From NCBI GenBank assembly GCA_023382655.1, contig JAHDWK010000002.1:248001-312000 (forward strand): a stretch of DNA of 64,000 nucleotides, given 5' to 3'. Below are positions 1 to 7,213 of the stretch, piece after piece. This DNA is from Anaerolineae bacterium. GTDB taxonomy: Bacteria; Chloroflexota; Anaerolineae; Promineifilales; Promineifilaceae. Positions within the stretch are counted from its first letter, which is position 1; each line of letters opens with the position of its first letter. The notes beneath the pieces are model-generated. The model ran no database searches. It was not told the DNA's origin and saw only the letters and a list, made by a program, of their open reading frames with translations. The position numbers and the translations under genes were made by a program.

Positions 1-164
1 GCCCCTATACCCGGTCGGATGGTACGGTGACGACGGAACCGGAGATTGCGGTGGTGGTGATTTTGGAAAATGCGGGGCAGGGGTCGGAAGTGGCTGCGCC
101 GATTGTGCGCCAGATTATAGAGACGTATTTTGGCATTACGCCGTTGACGCCGCTGCCCTGGTGA
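1..164 (+). CDS. Penicillin-binding protein 2-like transpeptidase, C-terminal end (partial)
   Basis: The frame is open from the window edge and stops at a TGA ending at 164. The roughly 53 visible residues include AVVVILENAGQGSEVAAPIV and end PLTPLPW. This is the usual end of class B penicillin-binding proteins (PBP2/FtsI transpeptidases), where a strand rich in valine is followed by a helix containing AAP. These enzymes cross-link peptidoglycan from the outer face of the cytoplasmic membrane. The catalytic serine region lies outside the window, so PBP2 versus another class B protein cannot be decided. Confidence 0.7.
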   Translation, partial: PYTRSDGTVTTEPEIAVVVILENAGQGSEVAAPIVRQIIETYFGITPLTPLPW

Positions 165-247
165 ACGGTAATCGGTGAACAGTAATCGGTTATCGGTAAA
201 GTGATTACTGATGACCGATTACCGATAACTGATTACCGATTACGACG
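165..247. repeat. Hairpin-forming GTAATCGGT repeat block
   Basis: Units of GTAATCGGT, GTTATCGGT and GTGAACAGTAATCGGT are followed by their reverse complements (ACCGATTACC, ACTGATTACC), so the RNA could fold into one long stem. The block fills the whole spacer between the PBP-like gene and the HD gene. The same family occurs at 903-978 and inside the PPTase gene near 25165-25204. Confidence 0.8.
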
Positions 248-257
248 AGGAAAGACA

Positions 258-917
258 TTGCCAGCAAACAACAACAAATCAAACAAACCCTGGCGGGAAG
301 CGGTGGAAGAGGTGATGCATCATGCGACGGAGGCGGAGGCGTTGGCCCGTTTTGGCAAGCGGAAGCCGTCGTTTAATTATCGGTGGGAGCATGTGACGGC
401 CGTTGTCACCCTGGCGAATAAACTGGCCGAACTCACCGGCGCGGACCGGGAGGTGGTGGAAGCGGCGGCCTGGCTGCATGATGTGCGCAAGGAAGCGAAA
501 GAGAAACATCCCCAGGAAGGGGCCAAATTTGCCCGCAAATTTTTACCCAAAACGGATTTTCCAGCGGAGAAGATTGAAGCGGTAGCGCAGGCGATTGAAG
601 CGCATATGGGGCTGTGGTTGGATGCGCCGTTGACTAACCTGGAGGCACAGGTGTTATGGGATGCGGATAAGCTGGCGAAGATTGGGCTGACGGCCGTGTT
701 CCACTTTACCGGCAATGTTTTGGCTAAAGGCAAACCGATGACGACGGATGATTTGATTCTATACGGCCGTGACGCCGACTGGCAGACTAAAACGGTAGCC
801 AGTATGCACACGGAACCGGCCCGTCGCGCCGCCGCCGCCCGCCTTGAGGCGTACAACAAGTTGTGGGAGTCGTTGGAAGGTGAGTTGAGGGGGGATGATT
901 TGGATGGTAATCGGTAA
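258..917 (+). CDS. HD-domain protein, predicted phosphohydrolase
   Basis: The product has about 219 residues from a TTG start at 258, preceded by GACGAGGAAAG as ribosome binding site. The open frame reaches 201, but those extra residues would be encoded by the upstream repeat block. Motifs RWEHV, WLHDVRKE and a later DADKLAKIG are the spaced H...HD...D metal ligands of the HD superfamily, which hydrolyses phosphomonoesters or nucleotides. The closest general resemblance is to small standalone HD proteins; the substrate is unknown. The last residues (DGNR) and the TAA stop fall inside the first units of the next GTAATCGGT block, so the repeat has become part of the gene end. Confidence 0.8.
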   Translation: MPANNNKSNKPWREAVEEVMHHATEAEALARFGKRKPSFNYRWEHVTAVVTLANKLAELTGADREVVEAAAWLHDVRKEAKEKHPQEGAKFARKFLPKTDFPAEKIEAVAQAIEAHMGLWLDAPLTNLEAQVLWDADKLAKIGLTAVFHFTGNVLAKGKPMTTDDLILYGRDADWQTKTVASMHTEPARRAAAARLEAYNKLWESLEGELRGDDLDGNR

Positions 918-978
918 TCGGTTATCGGTAATCGGTTTGCTTTCACCGATAACCGATTACTGATTACCGATTACCGCT
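903..978. repeat. Hairpin-forming GTAATCGGT repeat block overlapping a stop codon
   Basis: Plus-sense units GGTAATCGG and GGTTATCGG are followed after a short loop (TTTGCTTTC) by ACCGATAACCGATTACTG and ACCGATTACC. It lies between the convergent HD gene and the phosphoesterase gene, where its stem could serve as a terminator. It supplies the HD gene stop codon. Confidence 0.8.
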
Positions 979-980
979 TT

Positions 981-1940
981 TCACGGCCACACGGCCGTCA
1001 CCGCCATCTGCCGTAACACCATTCGTTCATAACTTCCCTGGCCGGTTGGTTTCCACTTGACCAGCGCCAGTTCTCCATCGGCGATTTCTAAGCCGGTAAT
1101 GTAACCCGGCGTGCTACAATGGCCGATGTTGATAAGGGGCGGGTTTTCTGAATGGGGGTCGGGAAAGGCGCACAGATGGGTATGCCCGCAGATGACGGCC
1201 TGCCGCTGTTGCTGTGCCCAGGACAAAATCGCCCCTTCTAGCTGCCAGGCAAGACGCAAAATTCGGTTTCCGACCCGGCGCGGCATATTGGCCAGATGTT
1301 GCCGGTTTTGCAGGTCATTTTCCGGTTCGGAAAAATGGTAGCGGCTGGCGGAAAAGGGCAGGGTGTATTTGACAAAGTAGCGGCTTTGTGGCCGTTGGAA
1401 CCACCAGTGCCGGTCGCCTTTGGGGTGGGCCTGATGCCCATGCACGGCAAACAGGCTGTGTTTGCTGGGAACATGGTGCAGCACCAGGCCTTGATGCAGT
1501 GGCATTCCTTCTTTTTCCATGGGGTCAAACATGCCCCGCTCGGAGTCGTGGTTGCCGATGATCAGGTGCAGGCGGTGGCTGGCGCGAAATTGGTGCAGCA
1601 GGTCAAAGACACGGCCGTATGCGCGGCGAATCTTGGCAAAATTGTTGTGCCACAACTCATCCCCATCCCCCAATTCAATATAGGTGAAGCCCTGCTCGTA
1701 ATAATGGCTGAGGGCGTGCAGGAAAAGGTTTTCGTTGGGTGCAAAAAAGTCATACCGATCTTTTATGCCCCGGTGCATGTCGCTAAAAAAGATGAGGCGG
1801 CTGTTGTTGTCAAAATGGAGATGGGGGGATTGCCGAAAAGCGAGGTCAAGCCGTTCGTGGGCTTGTGTGTGCCAGCTTTGCCAGAGGGGGGCGACCTGGG
1901 GTCGGGCGGCCTGGGGCCAGGTTTGTGGCGTTACAGTCAT
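981..1940 (-). CDS. Calcineurin-like metallophosphoesterase, LpxH-type motif set
   Basis: This 319-residue protein has all signature blocks of binuclear metallophosphoesterases: FFSDMHRG (ligands D54 and H56), GDGDELW around 91-97, IIGNHDSE around 128-134, VHGHQAHPKGD and CGHTHL. The GDGDELW box resembles UDP-2,3-diacylglucosamine hydrolase and related envelope phosphodiesterases, but the protein is longer than LpxH (about 240). Lipid A synthesis is not expected in most Chloroflexota, so the substrate is left open. There is no signal peptide, which suggests a cytoplasmic enzyme. It is transcribed towards the HD gene. Confidence 0.85.
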   Translation of the reverse strand: MTVTPQTWPQAARPQVAPLWQSWHTQAHERLDLAFRQSPHLHFDNNSRLIFFSDMHRGIKDRYDFFAPNENLFLHALSHYYEQGFTYIELGDGDELWHNNFAKIRRAYGRVFDLLHQFRASHRLHLIIGNHDSERGMFDPMEKEGMPLHQGLVLHHVPSKHSLFAVHGHQAHPKGDRHWWFQRPQSRYFVKYTLPFSASRYHFSEPENDLQNRQHLANMPRRVGNRILRLAWQLEGAILSWAQQQRQAVICGHTHLCAFPDPHSENPPLINIGHCSTPGYITGLEIADGELALVKWKPTGQGSYERMVLRQMAVTAVWP

Positions 1941-2050
1941 ACCAATACTTCCTTTGGCGCGATGACGATGGTGTGGGGGTGGTTCGTCTAACGGCCGTGC
2001 CTCTTATTCTAGCACACGCGCCGGGGGCATTGGTATGTTACTTTTGTTAC

Positions 2051-2488
2051 TCATGTTTTCTTATGGCGTCTGGTATTTCTTCGCTCGGCTATCGCATAAG
2101 CCTCGGCCAGCAAGGCGCGTACCTGGGCAAATGTGGCCTGGCTCGGCGAAAGCACGCAGATGAAATGTTGCGGCGCATAATCGGGGTGGGGCATGATCAC
2201 GTCGAGTGCGGTGAAATCATACTGGCTGACATCCACCTTCGCTGTGCCGAACAGGGATTGAAAGGTTTGCCTGCTGACGCCGATATTCAGGCGAAAGACG
2301 CCGGGACGATCCAGGTTGGAAACGCGGTCATACTCATTGTCTGATGAGGCCATGGTGGCAAAGGGCAACATGTGATCTGACTTATAGAAAAAGAAGGTGT
2401 AACCAAAGTTGGTCGTTGTTTCCACGCCGGGAAAGGTTTGGGTGATGTAATCGGCAACGGATGATTCGGTTATAGGTGATTCGTTCAT
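2051..2488 (-). CDS. DUF6194-like small protein
   Basis: About 145 residues if started at the second methionine (MNESPITESSV); an upstream in-frame ATG at 2524 also exists, and an AGGAGG lies between them but is poorly spaced for either. The central stretch MLPFATM...LDRPGVFRLNIGVS followed by DVIMPHPDYAPQHFICVLSP matches my memory of DUF6194 (YjbR/MmcQ-like fold). No catalytic residues are assigned to that family. It sits just beyond the 3' end of the cassette-like array and shares its orientation. Confidence 0.6.
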   Translation of the reverse strand: MNESPITESSVADYITQTFPGVETTTNFGYTFFFYKSDHMLPFATMASSDNEYDRVSNLDRPGVFRLNIGVSRQTFQSLFGTAKVDVSQYDFTALDVIMPHPDYAPQHFICVLSPSQATFAQVRALLAEAYAIAERRNTRRHKKT

Positions 2489-2616
2489 AGGAAAAATGTT
2501 ACCGTACCTCCTGAAATTTGTCATGCTGGCTACGGCCGTTGGCTACCCACTTTTTTTTGCCTGATCAGACGCCCGGCGGTACGGCCGTGACCATCTGCCC
2601 GGCGATCCCCCCGCCC

Positions 2617-2727
2617 CTACGCCTCATCGGGCATTTGGGCGATGATGGACATGGTTTGCAGGGACACGGCCGTGACCCGCCCCAACAATTCAATCACCTG
2701 CTCCTTATAATCGCCGTGAACCTTCAA
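2617..2727 (-). pseudogene. Possible C-terminal gene remnant
   Basis: A 36-residue frame (TTG start, TAG stop) reads like the helical end of a real protein: KEQVIELLGRVTAVSLQTM then SIIAQMPDEA. It has no ribosome binding site and is cut on its 5' side by the attC-like repeat at 2741-2869. It may be the tail of a gene truncated by cassette insertion, or a chance frame. Confidence 0.3.
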
Positions 2728-2740
2728 TATTTACCAAAAA

Positions 2741-2869
2741 ACTAACGGTGAGCGTTACCCGCTGGTGGGTGGGACGAAGTAATGCCAGTTTGACGGAACC
2801 AGCTTCGAGCCACAAAACCTGCCTGAAAACGCGGCGACTCCCACCAGTCGGGGACACGCTGTGTTGGGC
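2741..2869 (-). repeat. attC-like site 1, downstream of serine hydrolase gene
   Basis: In gene orientation it opens GCCCAACACAGCGTG, continues TCCCCGACTGGTGGG, and after a variable centre closes CCCACCAGCGGGTAACGC then CGTTAG. The arms pair as CTGGTGGG/CCCACCAG with an unpaired extra base next to them, as in attC stems. It shares the inner text GCCTGAAAACGCGGCGA with site 3. Confidence 0.6.
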
Positions 2870-2904
2870 TGCGTTTGGATAGGGCTATATTTTGTTGTTT
2901 GAAG

Positions 2905-3924
2905 TCAACTTATTAACAAATCAGCAATACGATTAAGTACAGCACGGGCAGATGGACGGTCATAATTTGAGAGAATTATTACCGTGTATCCAAGGTCATA
3001 CATTACGGCAAAGGCATCACCGCCCATAGCGCGCCCGCCATGACCTATTAAACGCCCATGTTTTCCATCATCAATGATGTGAAAACCATACCCATAACTG
3101 ACGCCTGCTTGTTCTCCTGCTGCATGAGAAATGAAACATAGTTCTTTTAAATGGCTATCAAGCAACTGCTGATTTTGGAGGGCTTGAAAGAAAAGGAAAA
3201 TATCCTGCACTGTTGAAAAACAATGTTCAGATGGACTACCTTTAACCCCATAGATATATTGATTGCTGCGAAGCTGTCCGTCATCTGGGCTAAACCAGTT
3301 TTCACGAGTATAGCCAATAGCACAGTTCGCAATCGGCAAGTCCATCTCGTAGAAGTCGGTATCATGCATGCCTGCTAATTCGAAAACTTCTCTTTTCATA
3401 TACTCGTAATATGACAATCCTGAAACTTTTTCAATTAGAGCACCAAGTATGACATAGCCAGTATTGCCGTAATGATGGCGTGTTCCTGGCGGAAACTCAA
3501 GAGGTGTGTTAGCGAATAATTTCAGGTAATCATTTATAGTACGAAGGTCGGAGCGTGCAGCCCGATATGCGTCATTCCAATATCTGTCAAATCCTGCGGT
3601 GTGTGTCAGAAGTTGATGAATAGTGATTTGGTCAGCGTGAGGCAAGTTGGCGTCATAGAGCGAAATTGGCACATGAAGATCAAGTTTTGCTTTTGATACT
3701 ATTTGCATAACGGCTATTGCCGTGAACATTTTTGTAACAGAAGCAATATTGAATTTGGTGTCAGGTTTATTACGCAATATTTCAGGGCGAATTGCATATC
3801 CACGCGCAGTTGTCAGGATTGGCTGGTTATTATGGACAATAAGCACGGTTCCTGAAAATTTATCAGCGGATTCTTGCTCATCTAGAAAAGATTGTACTTT
3901 TTTCGCAATTTCATCATCAATCAA
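2905..3924 (-). CDS. Serine hydrolase of the class C beta-lactamase/penicillin-binding family
   Basis: The 339 residues carry the SxxK nucleophile motif as SVTK (S62, K65), a tyrosine motif in HHYGNTGY, and a third box GHGGRAMGG. Such proteins include esterases, D-aminopeptidases and beta-lactamase relatives. There is no signal peptide or membrane segment, so a cytoplasmic esterase or peptidase is likelier than antibiotic resistance. The gene is clearly more AT-rich than the genes outside 2.7-7.1 kb and is followed directly by attC-like site 1, which fits arrival as a cassette. Confidence 0.85.
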   Translation of the reverse strand: MIDDEIAKKVQSFLDEQESADKFSGTVLIVHNNQPILTTARGYAIRPEILRNKPDTKFNIASVTKMFTAIAVMQIVSKAKLDLHVPISLYDANLPHADQITIHQLLTHTAGFDRYWNDAYRAARSDLRTINDYLKLFANTPLEFPPGTRHHYGNTGYVILGALIEKVSGLSYYEYMKREVFELAGMHDTDFYEMDLPIANCAIGYTRENWFSPDDGQLRSNQYIYGVKGSPSEHCFSTVQDIFLFFQALQNQQLLDSHLKELCFISHAAGEQAGVSYGYGFHIIDDGKHGRLIGHGGRAMGGDAFAVMYDLGYTVIILSNYDRPSARAVLNRIADLLIS

Positions 3925-3984
3925 AATGACTCTCCATTCTTACTTTGCGTGATTTAGATTATGCCAGCAGCCCAACTATTTGTT

Positions 3985-4212
3985 ATTCGGAAAGTTTCCG
4001 TATATCAACCCTCACATAGGTTGATAGTCCGCACGGCCGTTTCCTTCCGGCTGCCACCATAGCGGATAATGCGTTCAACTTTATTGTGATATTGTTGGAT
4101 GAGCTGGACAGACATGGGGGAGATTATAGCCAGAGTTTGGGACAATCTCCAAGATTGCACCCATCTAATCCCCCGTTGGCGCGACTTGTCAGGTGCGCTC
4201 ATGTTTGACGAA
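3985..4212 (-). repeat. Dispersed ~110-bp element, copy 1 (with longer flank)
   Basis: It reads TCCGTATATCAACCCTCACA, GGTTGATAGTCCGCACGGCC, TTCCGGCTGCCACCATAGCG, then ATAATGCGTTCAACTTTATT. Two small hairpins sit inside it (ATCAACC.../GGTTGAT and CGGAAA/TTTCCG). It abuts CAGCCCAAC, a GTTGGGC box in gene orientation. A tail from about 4150 (CTAATCCCCCGTTGGCG, TGTCAGGTGCGC) is shared with copy 2. The open frame across it is taken as non-coding. Confidence 0.7.
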
Positions 4213-4245
4213 CGGCCGTAAGGCGATGAGCGGAATGGCAAACAT
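4195..4245. repeat. Perfect 13-bp inverted repeat
   Basis: GCGCTCATGTTTG and CAAACATGAGCGC face each other about 25 bases apart, with ACGGCCGT in the loop. The region 3925-4334 holds this, the dispersed element and no convincing gene. Confidence 0.6.
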
Positions 4246-4334
4246 GAGCGCAAACCCTACATTGAGAACAGCGTTTTGCCAGAAGCCCGAAAGCACCGAA
4301 CCTTCTTATTCATCTCGCCGCGCTTCAATCTACC

Positions 4335-4499
4335 CTATTCGGATTTTACGGGAATAAACCATATGAACCAGAGGATGTAGGCAAACCAAGCCAAATCCAG
4401 CCACTCTCCGCTTTGGAAGAATTGGAATCCCATGAAACTCAGTAACCCCAGAAAGCCTAATGCCCAACCTTTTCTCAATCGTGGTTTCTTGTCCTTCAC
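4335..4499 (-). CDS. Tiny hydrophobic membrane protein, DUF3796-like
   Basis: The likely start is GTG at 4499, seven bases after GGAGAG, giving 54 residues. A basic head (KDKKPRLRKGW) is followed by two hydrophobic segments (ALGFLGLLSFMGFQFF and LAWFAYILWFIWFIPV). The LGFLGLLSFMGF pattern recalls small DUF3796-type proteins of unknown role. A longer frame to 4601 exists, but its extra residues are encoded by the dispersed element. The gene is AT-rich like the other cassette-like genes. No attC-like site lies immediately downstream of it. Confidence 0.5.
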   Translation of the reverse strand: MKDKKPRLRKGWALGFLGLLSFMGFQFFQSGEWLDLAWFAYILWFIWFIPVKSE

Positions 4500-4525
4500 T
4501 ATCAGTGCTCTCCTATCCGTTGATT

Positions 4526-4690
4526 TAAGGGAAAGTGTCCGTATATCACCCCTCACATGGGTTGATAGTCCGCACGGCCGTTTCCTGCCGGCTGCCACCA
4601 TAGCGGATAATGCGTTCCACTCTCCAAGATTGAACCAACCTAATCCCCCCGTTGGCGTCGGTTGTCAGGTGCGCGTATGTTTTAAGGGCA
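4526..4690 (-). repeat. Dispersed ~110-bp element, copy 2 (internally deleted)
   Basis: The order of blocks matches copy 1 (TCCGTATATCA, GGGTTGATAGTCCGCACGGC, GCTGCCACCATAGCGGATAA, CCAAGATTGAACC, CTAATCCCCCCGTTGGCG). The stretch between GCGTTC and the CCAAGATTG block is missing relative to copy 1, a deletion of roughly 80 bases. Confidence 0.7.
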
Positions 4691-4731
4691 CGGCCGTGAC
4701 CAGAAAAATTGACTACTGTTCATAAGAAACC

Positions 4732-5082
4732 TTAAGGCTCTACCTGAACAACACAAAAGGTGTTTCCATCTGGATCCGCCAGAACAACATAATCAGCCTC
4801 ATGCTCATACTTCCAGTCTACTCGCGTAGCCCCGAGGTTCAGCAACCGCTCCACTTCTTTCGCCTGATCACGTGTAAACAGGTCCATATGGTGCCGTTTG
4901 GGTTTAATCGAAGTAACTGCTGCATTTAGGGAGAGTTGTATCCCTTCTCCTTCCTGAGGGATAAGAATAGCGAAATCCACATCAGGCTCTCTGCTCAGTT
5001 TGTAATTCAGTGCCTCACTCCAAAACTTTATAGCTCGATGAAGGTCTCGCACTCCCCATACAATCGCTCCGATTTCCAACAT
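4732..5082 (-). CDS. VOC-family (glyoxalase/dioxygenase superfamily) protein
   Basis: The 116 residues form the paired beta-alpha-beta-beta-beta modules of the vicinal oxygen chelate fold: IGAIVWGVRDLHRAIKFWSE at the start and ADYVVLADPDGNTFCVVQVE at the end. The DPDGNxFxVVQ closure is diagnostic of the family. Members are metal-dependent lyases, isomerases, dioxygenases or drug-binding proteins; substrate cannot be told here. It follows the DinB gene by 50 bases with no attC-like repeat between, so the two may form one two-gene cassette. Confidence 0.85.
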   Translation of the reverse strand: MLEIGAIVWGVRDLHRAIKFWSEALNYKLSREPDVDFAILIPQEGEGIQLSLNAAVTSIKPKRHHMDLFTRDQAKEVERLLNLGATRVDWKYEHEADYVVLADPDGNTFCVVQVEP

Positions 5083-5133
5083 GACCTATTCTCCTGAAAT
5101 CAAGATACTTGCAGGTGGGTCACAGATCCACAC

Positions 5134-5634
5134 CTAAGCGGCACCTTGCAGCGCGTTGAGGATACGCTTGATCTGCTTGAGGTGCGCACGTTCATGGCGA
5201 GCCAGTCCATCTGCGTGGGATATCAGCGTCTGCTGGAGAGGCTTTCCCGCCCCTATAAGTGTATTCGTACGTGCCCAGTCCTTAGGTGGCAACGGTTCCA
5301 ATACCGCCAAGAGTTTCTTGCGCTGCTTCGTAAAGGCATGCAGCGAGGGCTGAAATTCCTGTTCGAGATAGTCGGTATTCTTTATCCATGTGCGCGGATT
5401 CATAGCCTTAATCGTCGGGTTATCTTGGGCAAGGATCGTCATAATATAGTAGCCGCCCCAGACCTCATTACACGCAAGCAGATGGGCAAGCACCTCGTTG
5501 ACGGACCACTCACCGACGCTGGGAGCAGTATGTAATTGAGTCGGCGCCAGCCCGGAAGTAATCTTTGCCAGGCGCGGCGGAGTTTCTTTCAGTATAGCCA
5601 GAATCTTCTCAATAGGGAGATATTTGGATGTCAT
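5134..5634 (-). CDS. DinB-family putative metalloenzyme
   Basis: The start is taken at ATG 5634 (MTSKYLPIEKILAIL); an upstream ATG at 5673 would read into the attC-like site. The 166 residues include GEWSVNEVLAHLLACNEVW and HADGLARHERAHLKQI. These are the helix-borne histidines that bind a metal in the DinB/YfiT four-helix fold, whose members include thiol-dependent transferases and damage-inducible proteins. It begins directly after attC-like site 2 and is followed by the VOC gene. Confidence 0.85.
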   Translation of the reverse strand: MTSKYLPIEKILAILKETPPRLAKITSGLAPTQLHTAPSVGEWSVNEVLAHLLACNEVWGGYYIMTILAQDNPTIKAMNPRTWIKNTDYLEQEFQPSLHAFTKQRKKLLAVLEPLPPKDWARTNTLIGAGKPLQQTLISHADGLARHERAHLKQIKRILNALQGAA

Positions 5635-5667
5635 GTCACGATTGCCTTCGTACAAACAAAGAGAGCA

Positions 5668-5797
5668 GCCCAACGGCTGGCGTTAGCTGCGGTGGGTGGG
5701 AGGGTGGAGAAGCCGTCGAAACGGAAAAGACCCAAAGCCAGAAAAATGCTCAAAAAACGCGGCGCGTACCCACCGTCAGCTGTCTGCTGTGTTGGGC
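5668..5797 (-). repeat. attC-like site 2, downstream of GNAT gene
   Basis: In gene orientation it opens GCCCAACACAGCAGACAGCT and closes GCAGCTAACGCCAGCC then GTTGGGC. Inner arms GACGGTGGGT and ACCCACCGC pair except for one bulged base. The variable centre is about 70 bases. This is the best of the three candidates because both outer boxes are intact (GCCCAAC and GTTGGGC). Confidence 0.65.
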
Positions 5798-5811
5798 GGC
5801 GACAATTGTGA

Positions 5812-6312
5812 TTACAAATTGTCCGTTGAAACTTCTCCAAGTTCCAACAGAAGTTCTTCAATTTCTTGGCCACGAGCATTCGCAAACCCTTTAGATTCGC
5901 CGATAATTCTAAAGCCGCATTTCTCTAAAACCCGACGCGAGCCGAGATTGTCTTTGGCTACTCGTGCATATATCGGGCGAGTTTGGTTCTTCTGCGCTAA
6001 GAACTCTTTAAGCGCCCCTGTAGCAATGCCCTTACCCCAATACTCTTTCCCAAGCCAATAAGTAACTTCTGGCTTGCCTTCCTCTTCATAGCTTGAAACA
6101 CTGCCTGCCACCTGCCCATTAAAGATGATTGTCTGTATGATCACTGTTTTATCTGCCAAAATTCTGTGCCAATGTGCCATAAAGGCTTCCTGGTTGGTCG
6201 GATCTTTCGCCGTGAAAGCCGCCATGTAATTAGCTTCTTGATCCAGTTGATATTCAAAAAAGAGGGGAAGATCATCGTTTACAACATTGCGCAGAACTGG
6301 TTTGTTTGACAT
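5812..6312 (-). CDS. GNAT-family N-acetyltransferase, RimJ-like
   Basis: Translation most likely begins at the inner methionine (MSNKPVLRNVVNDDL), giving 166 residues. The acetyl-CoA pyrophosphate loop appears around WLGKEYWGKGIATGALKEF (Q/RxxGxG/A type), followed by YARVAKDNLGSRRVLEKCGF, a typical motif B of RimJ/RimL and Rim-like resistance acetyltransferases. The acceptor is unknown. It is flanked by attC-like sites on both sides, the cleanest single-gene cassette in the array. Confidence 0.9.
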   Translation of the reverse strand: MSNKPVLRNVVNDDLPLFFEYQLDQEANYMAAFTAKDPTNQEAFMAHWHRILADKTVIIQTIIFNGQVAGSVSSYEEEGKPEVTYWLGKEYWGKGIATGALKEFLAQKNQTRPIYARVAKDNLGSRRVLEKCGFRIIGESKGFANARGQEIEELLLELGEVSTDNL

Positions 6313-6372
6313 ACAGTTTTTCTCCACAAATTACTTCTGTTTTTTATCAGGACACTTTTCAGGATTTCAGCC

Positions 6373-6499
6373 GCCCAATAGCCTGCGTTAGCCGCAAGTC
6401 GGGGACGCGGATAGGCTTGAAAACGGAATCCTGCTGAGGCGTAGAAAACTGCCTGAAACCGCGGCGAATCCCACTTGTCGGCTGCACGCTGTGTTGGCC
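6373..6499 (-). repeat. attC-like site 3, downstream of VOC gene
   Basis: In gene orientation it opens GGCCAACACAGCGTGCAGCC, continues GACAAGTGGG, and closes CGACTTGCGGCTAACGCAGG then CTATTGGGC. The arms pair with one bulge (GCCGACAAGT against ACTTGCGGC). The closing box is ATTGGGC instead of GTTGGGC, so this copy may be weakened. A 63-codon frame across it is dismissed. Confidence 0.6.
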
Positions 6500-6560
6500 G
6501 GCGTTCCGTTGTGCAAGACTCTCTGACTGTACAATTCTATCGTTATTCAATCAAGAATTA

Positions 6561-6959
6561 TTAATCCTGATAATCTCCGACGTAGAATTCAACTTGGATA
6601 TTGTCAGGGTCGCGAAAGCAGACATACTCGCCTTTTCCGTCCGGATCGAATTCTATTCCAGCGGTTACCACTCCCAACTCTTGCAAGACCGCGAGCAAAT
6701 CTTCAAGTTGTTGGCGTGATTCTACTGAAAATCCAATATGGTCAAGCCCCAAACGATTTTCGTCGAAACGGTCATTTGGTAGACCATGTTTGGGTGGACG
6801 TTGAAAGCACAATAAGAAATTCTCACAAGAAATACATCTCACCTTTTCATCGCCTGGGAATGCGTTCACGCCCAATACTTTTTCGTAAAACGTAGCTGAC
6901 TTGGCAGGGTCGGATACCGTTAATACCACATGATGAATACCACGAATTTTAAGTGTCAT
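6561..6959 (-). CDS. VOC-family protein, glyoxalase I/bleomycin-resistance type
   Basis: The 132 residues begin IRGIHHVVLTVSDPAKSATF (metal-ligand histidine in the first strand) and carry NRLGLDHIGFSV at mid-length and CFRDPDNIQVEFYV at the end, with the glutamate ligand in VEFY. That is the full H...H...E set of the glyoxalase-type VOC fold. It is not closely similar to the other VOC protein at 4732-5082. It is the first gene of the cassette-like block in transcription order. Confidence 0.9.
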   Translation of the reverse strand: MTLKIRGIHHVVLTVSDPAKSATFYEKVLGVNAFPGDEKVRCISCENFLLCFQRPPKHGLPNDRFDENRLGLDHIGFSVESRQQLEDLLAVLQELGVVTAGIEFDPDGKGEYVCFRDPDNIQVEFYVGDYQD

Positions 6960-7084
6960 CAGACTGTTTCCTTGAAATATTTATAAGCGGGTTCGGATTT
7001 TATAGTGAACCTGAGTCTCGTACCTAGCGTTAGGGTCTGCCTTTTTCTTCATACTCTCATGTACATTGATTTGGGATAGCCAGC

Positions 7085-7205
7085 CAACTATTTATTATAC
7101 GGAAAGCGTCCGTATATCAACCCTCACATGGGTTGATAGTCCGCACGGCCGTTTCCTTCCGGCTGCCACCATAGCGAATAATGCATTCAACTTTATTGTT
7201 ACACC
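7085..7205 (-). repeat. Dispersed ~110-bp element, copy 3
   Basis: It repeats copy 1 nearly base for base: CGTCCGTATATCAACCCTCA, GGGTTGATAGTCCGCACGGC, TTCCTTCCGGCTGCCACCAT, CATTCAACTTTATTGTTAC. It also abuts GCCAACTATTTATTAT, matching the CCCAACTATTTGTTAT beside copy 1. Copies 1 and 3 therefore bracket most of the cassette-like block. Confidence 0.75.
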
Positions 7206-7213
7206 CTTCCCGG

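Larger units (their letters stand above)
2741..6959 (-). mobile_element. Integron-like gene cassette array without integrase (CALIN-like)
   Basis: Small minus-strand genes of classes typical of cassettes (beta-lactamase fold, VOC, DinB, GNAT) lie head to tail. Three intervals just downstream of a gene are 127-130-bp imperfect inverted repeats that open with GCCCAAC or GGCCAAC in gene orientation and close with GTTGGGC-like or GTTAG-containing boxes. GC content is visibly lower than in the flanks. No integrase gene or attI was seen in the window. Clusters of attC sites lacking integron integrases are an established class; membership here rests on my reading of the repeats. Confidence 0.6.

Noticed and set aside
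1296-1991. 231-codon open frame on the plus strand opposite the metallophosphoesterase
   Set aside because: It is the antisense of a gene with full catalytic motifs and has no family resemblance of its own.
2518-2745. 75-codon plus-strand frame in the spacer before the serine hydrolase
   Set aside because: No ribosome binding site or family resemblance; it runs across ACGGCCGT sites and into the attC-like repeat.
4005-4253. 82-codon minus-strand frame in the dispersed element
   Set aside because: It is the translated repeat, recurs partly in copies 2 and 3, and has no ribosome binding site.
6359-6550. 63-codon minus-strand frame
   Set aside because: It covers attC-like site 3 and has no protein-like features.
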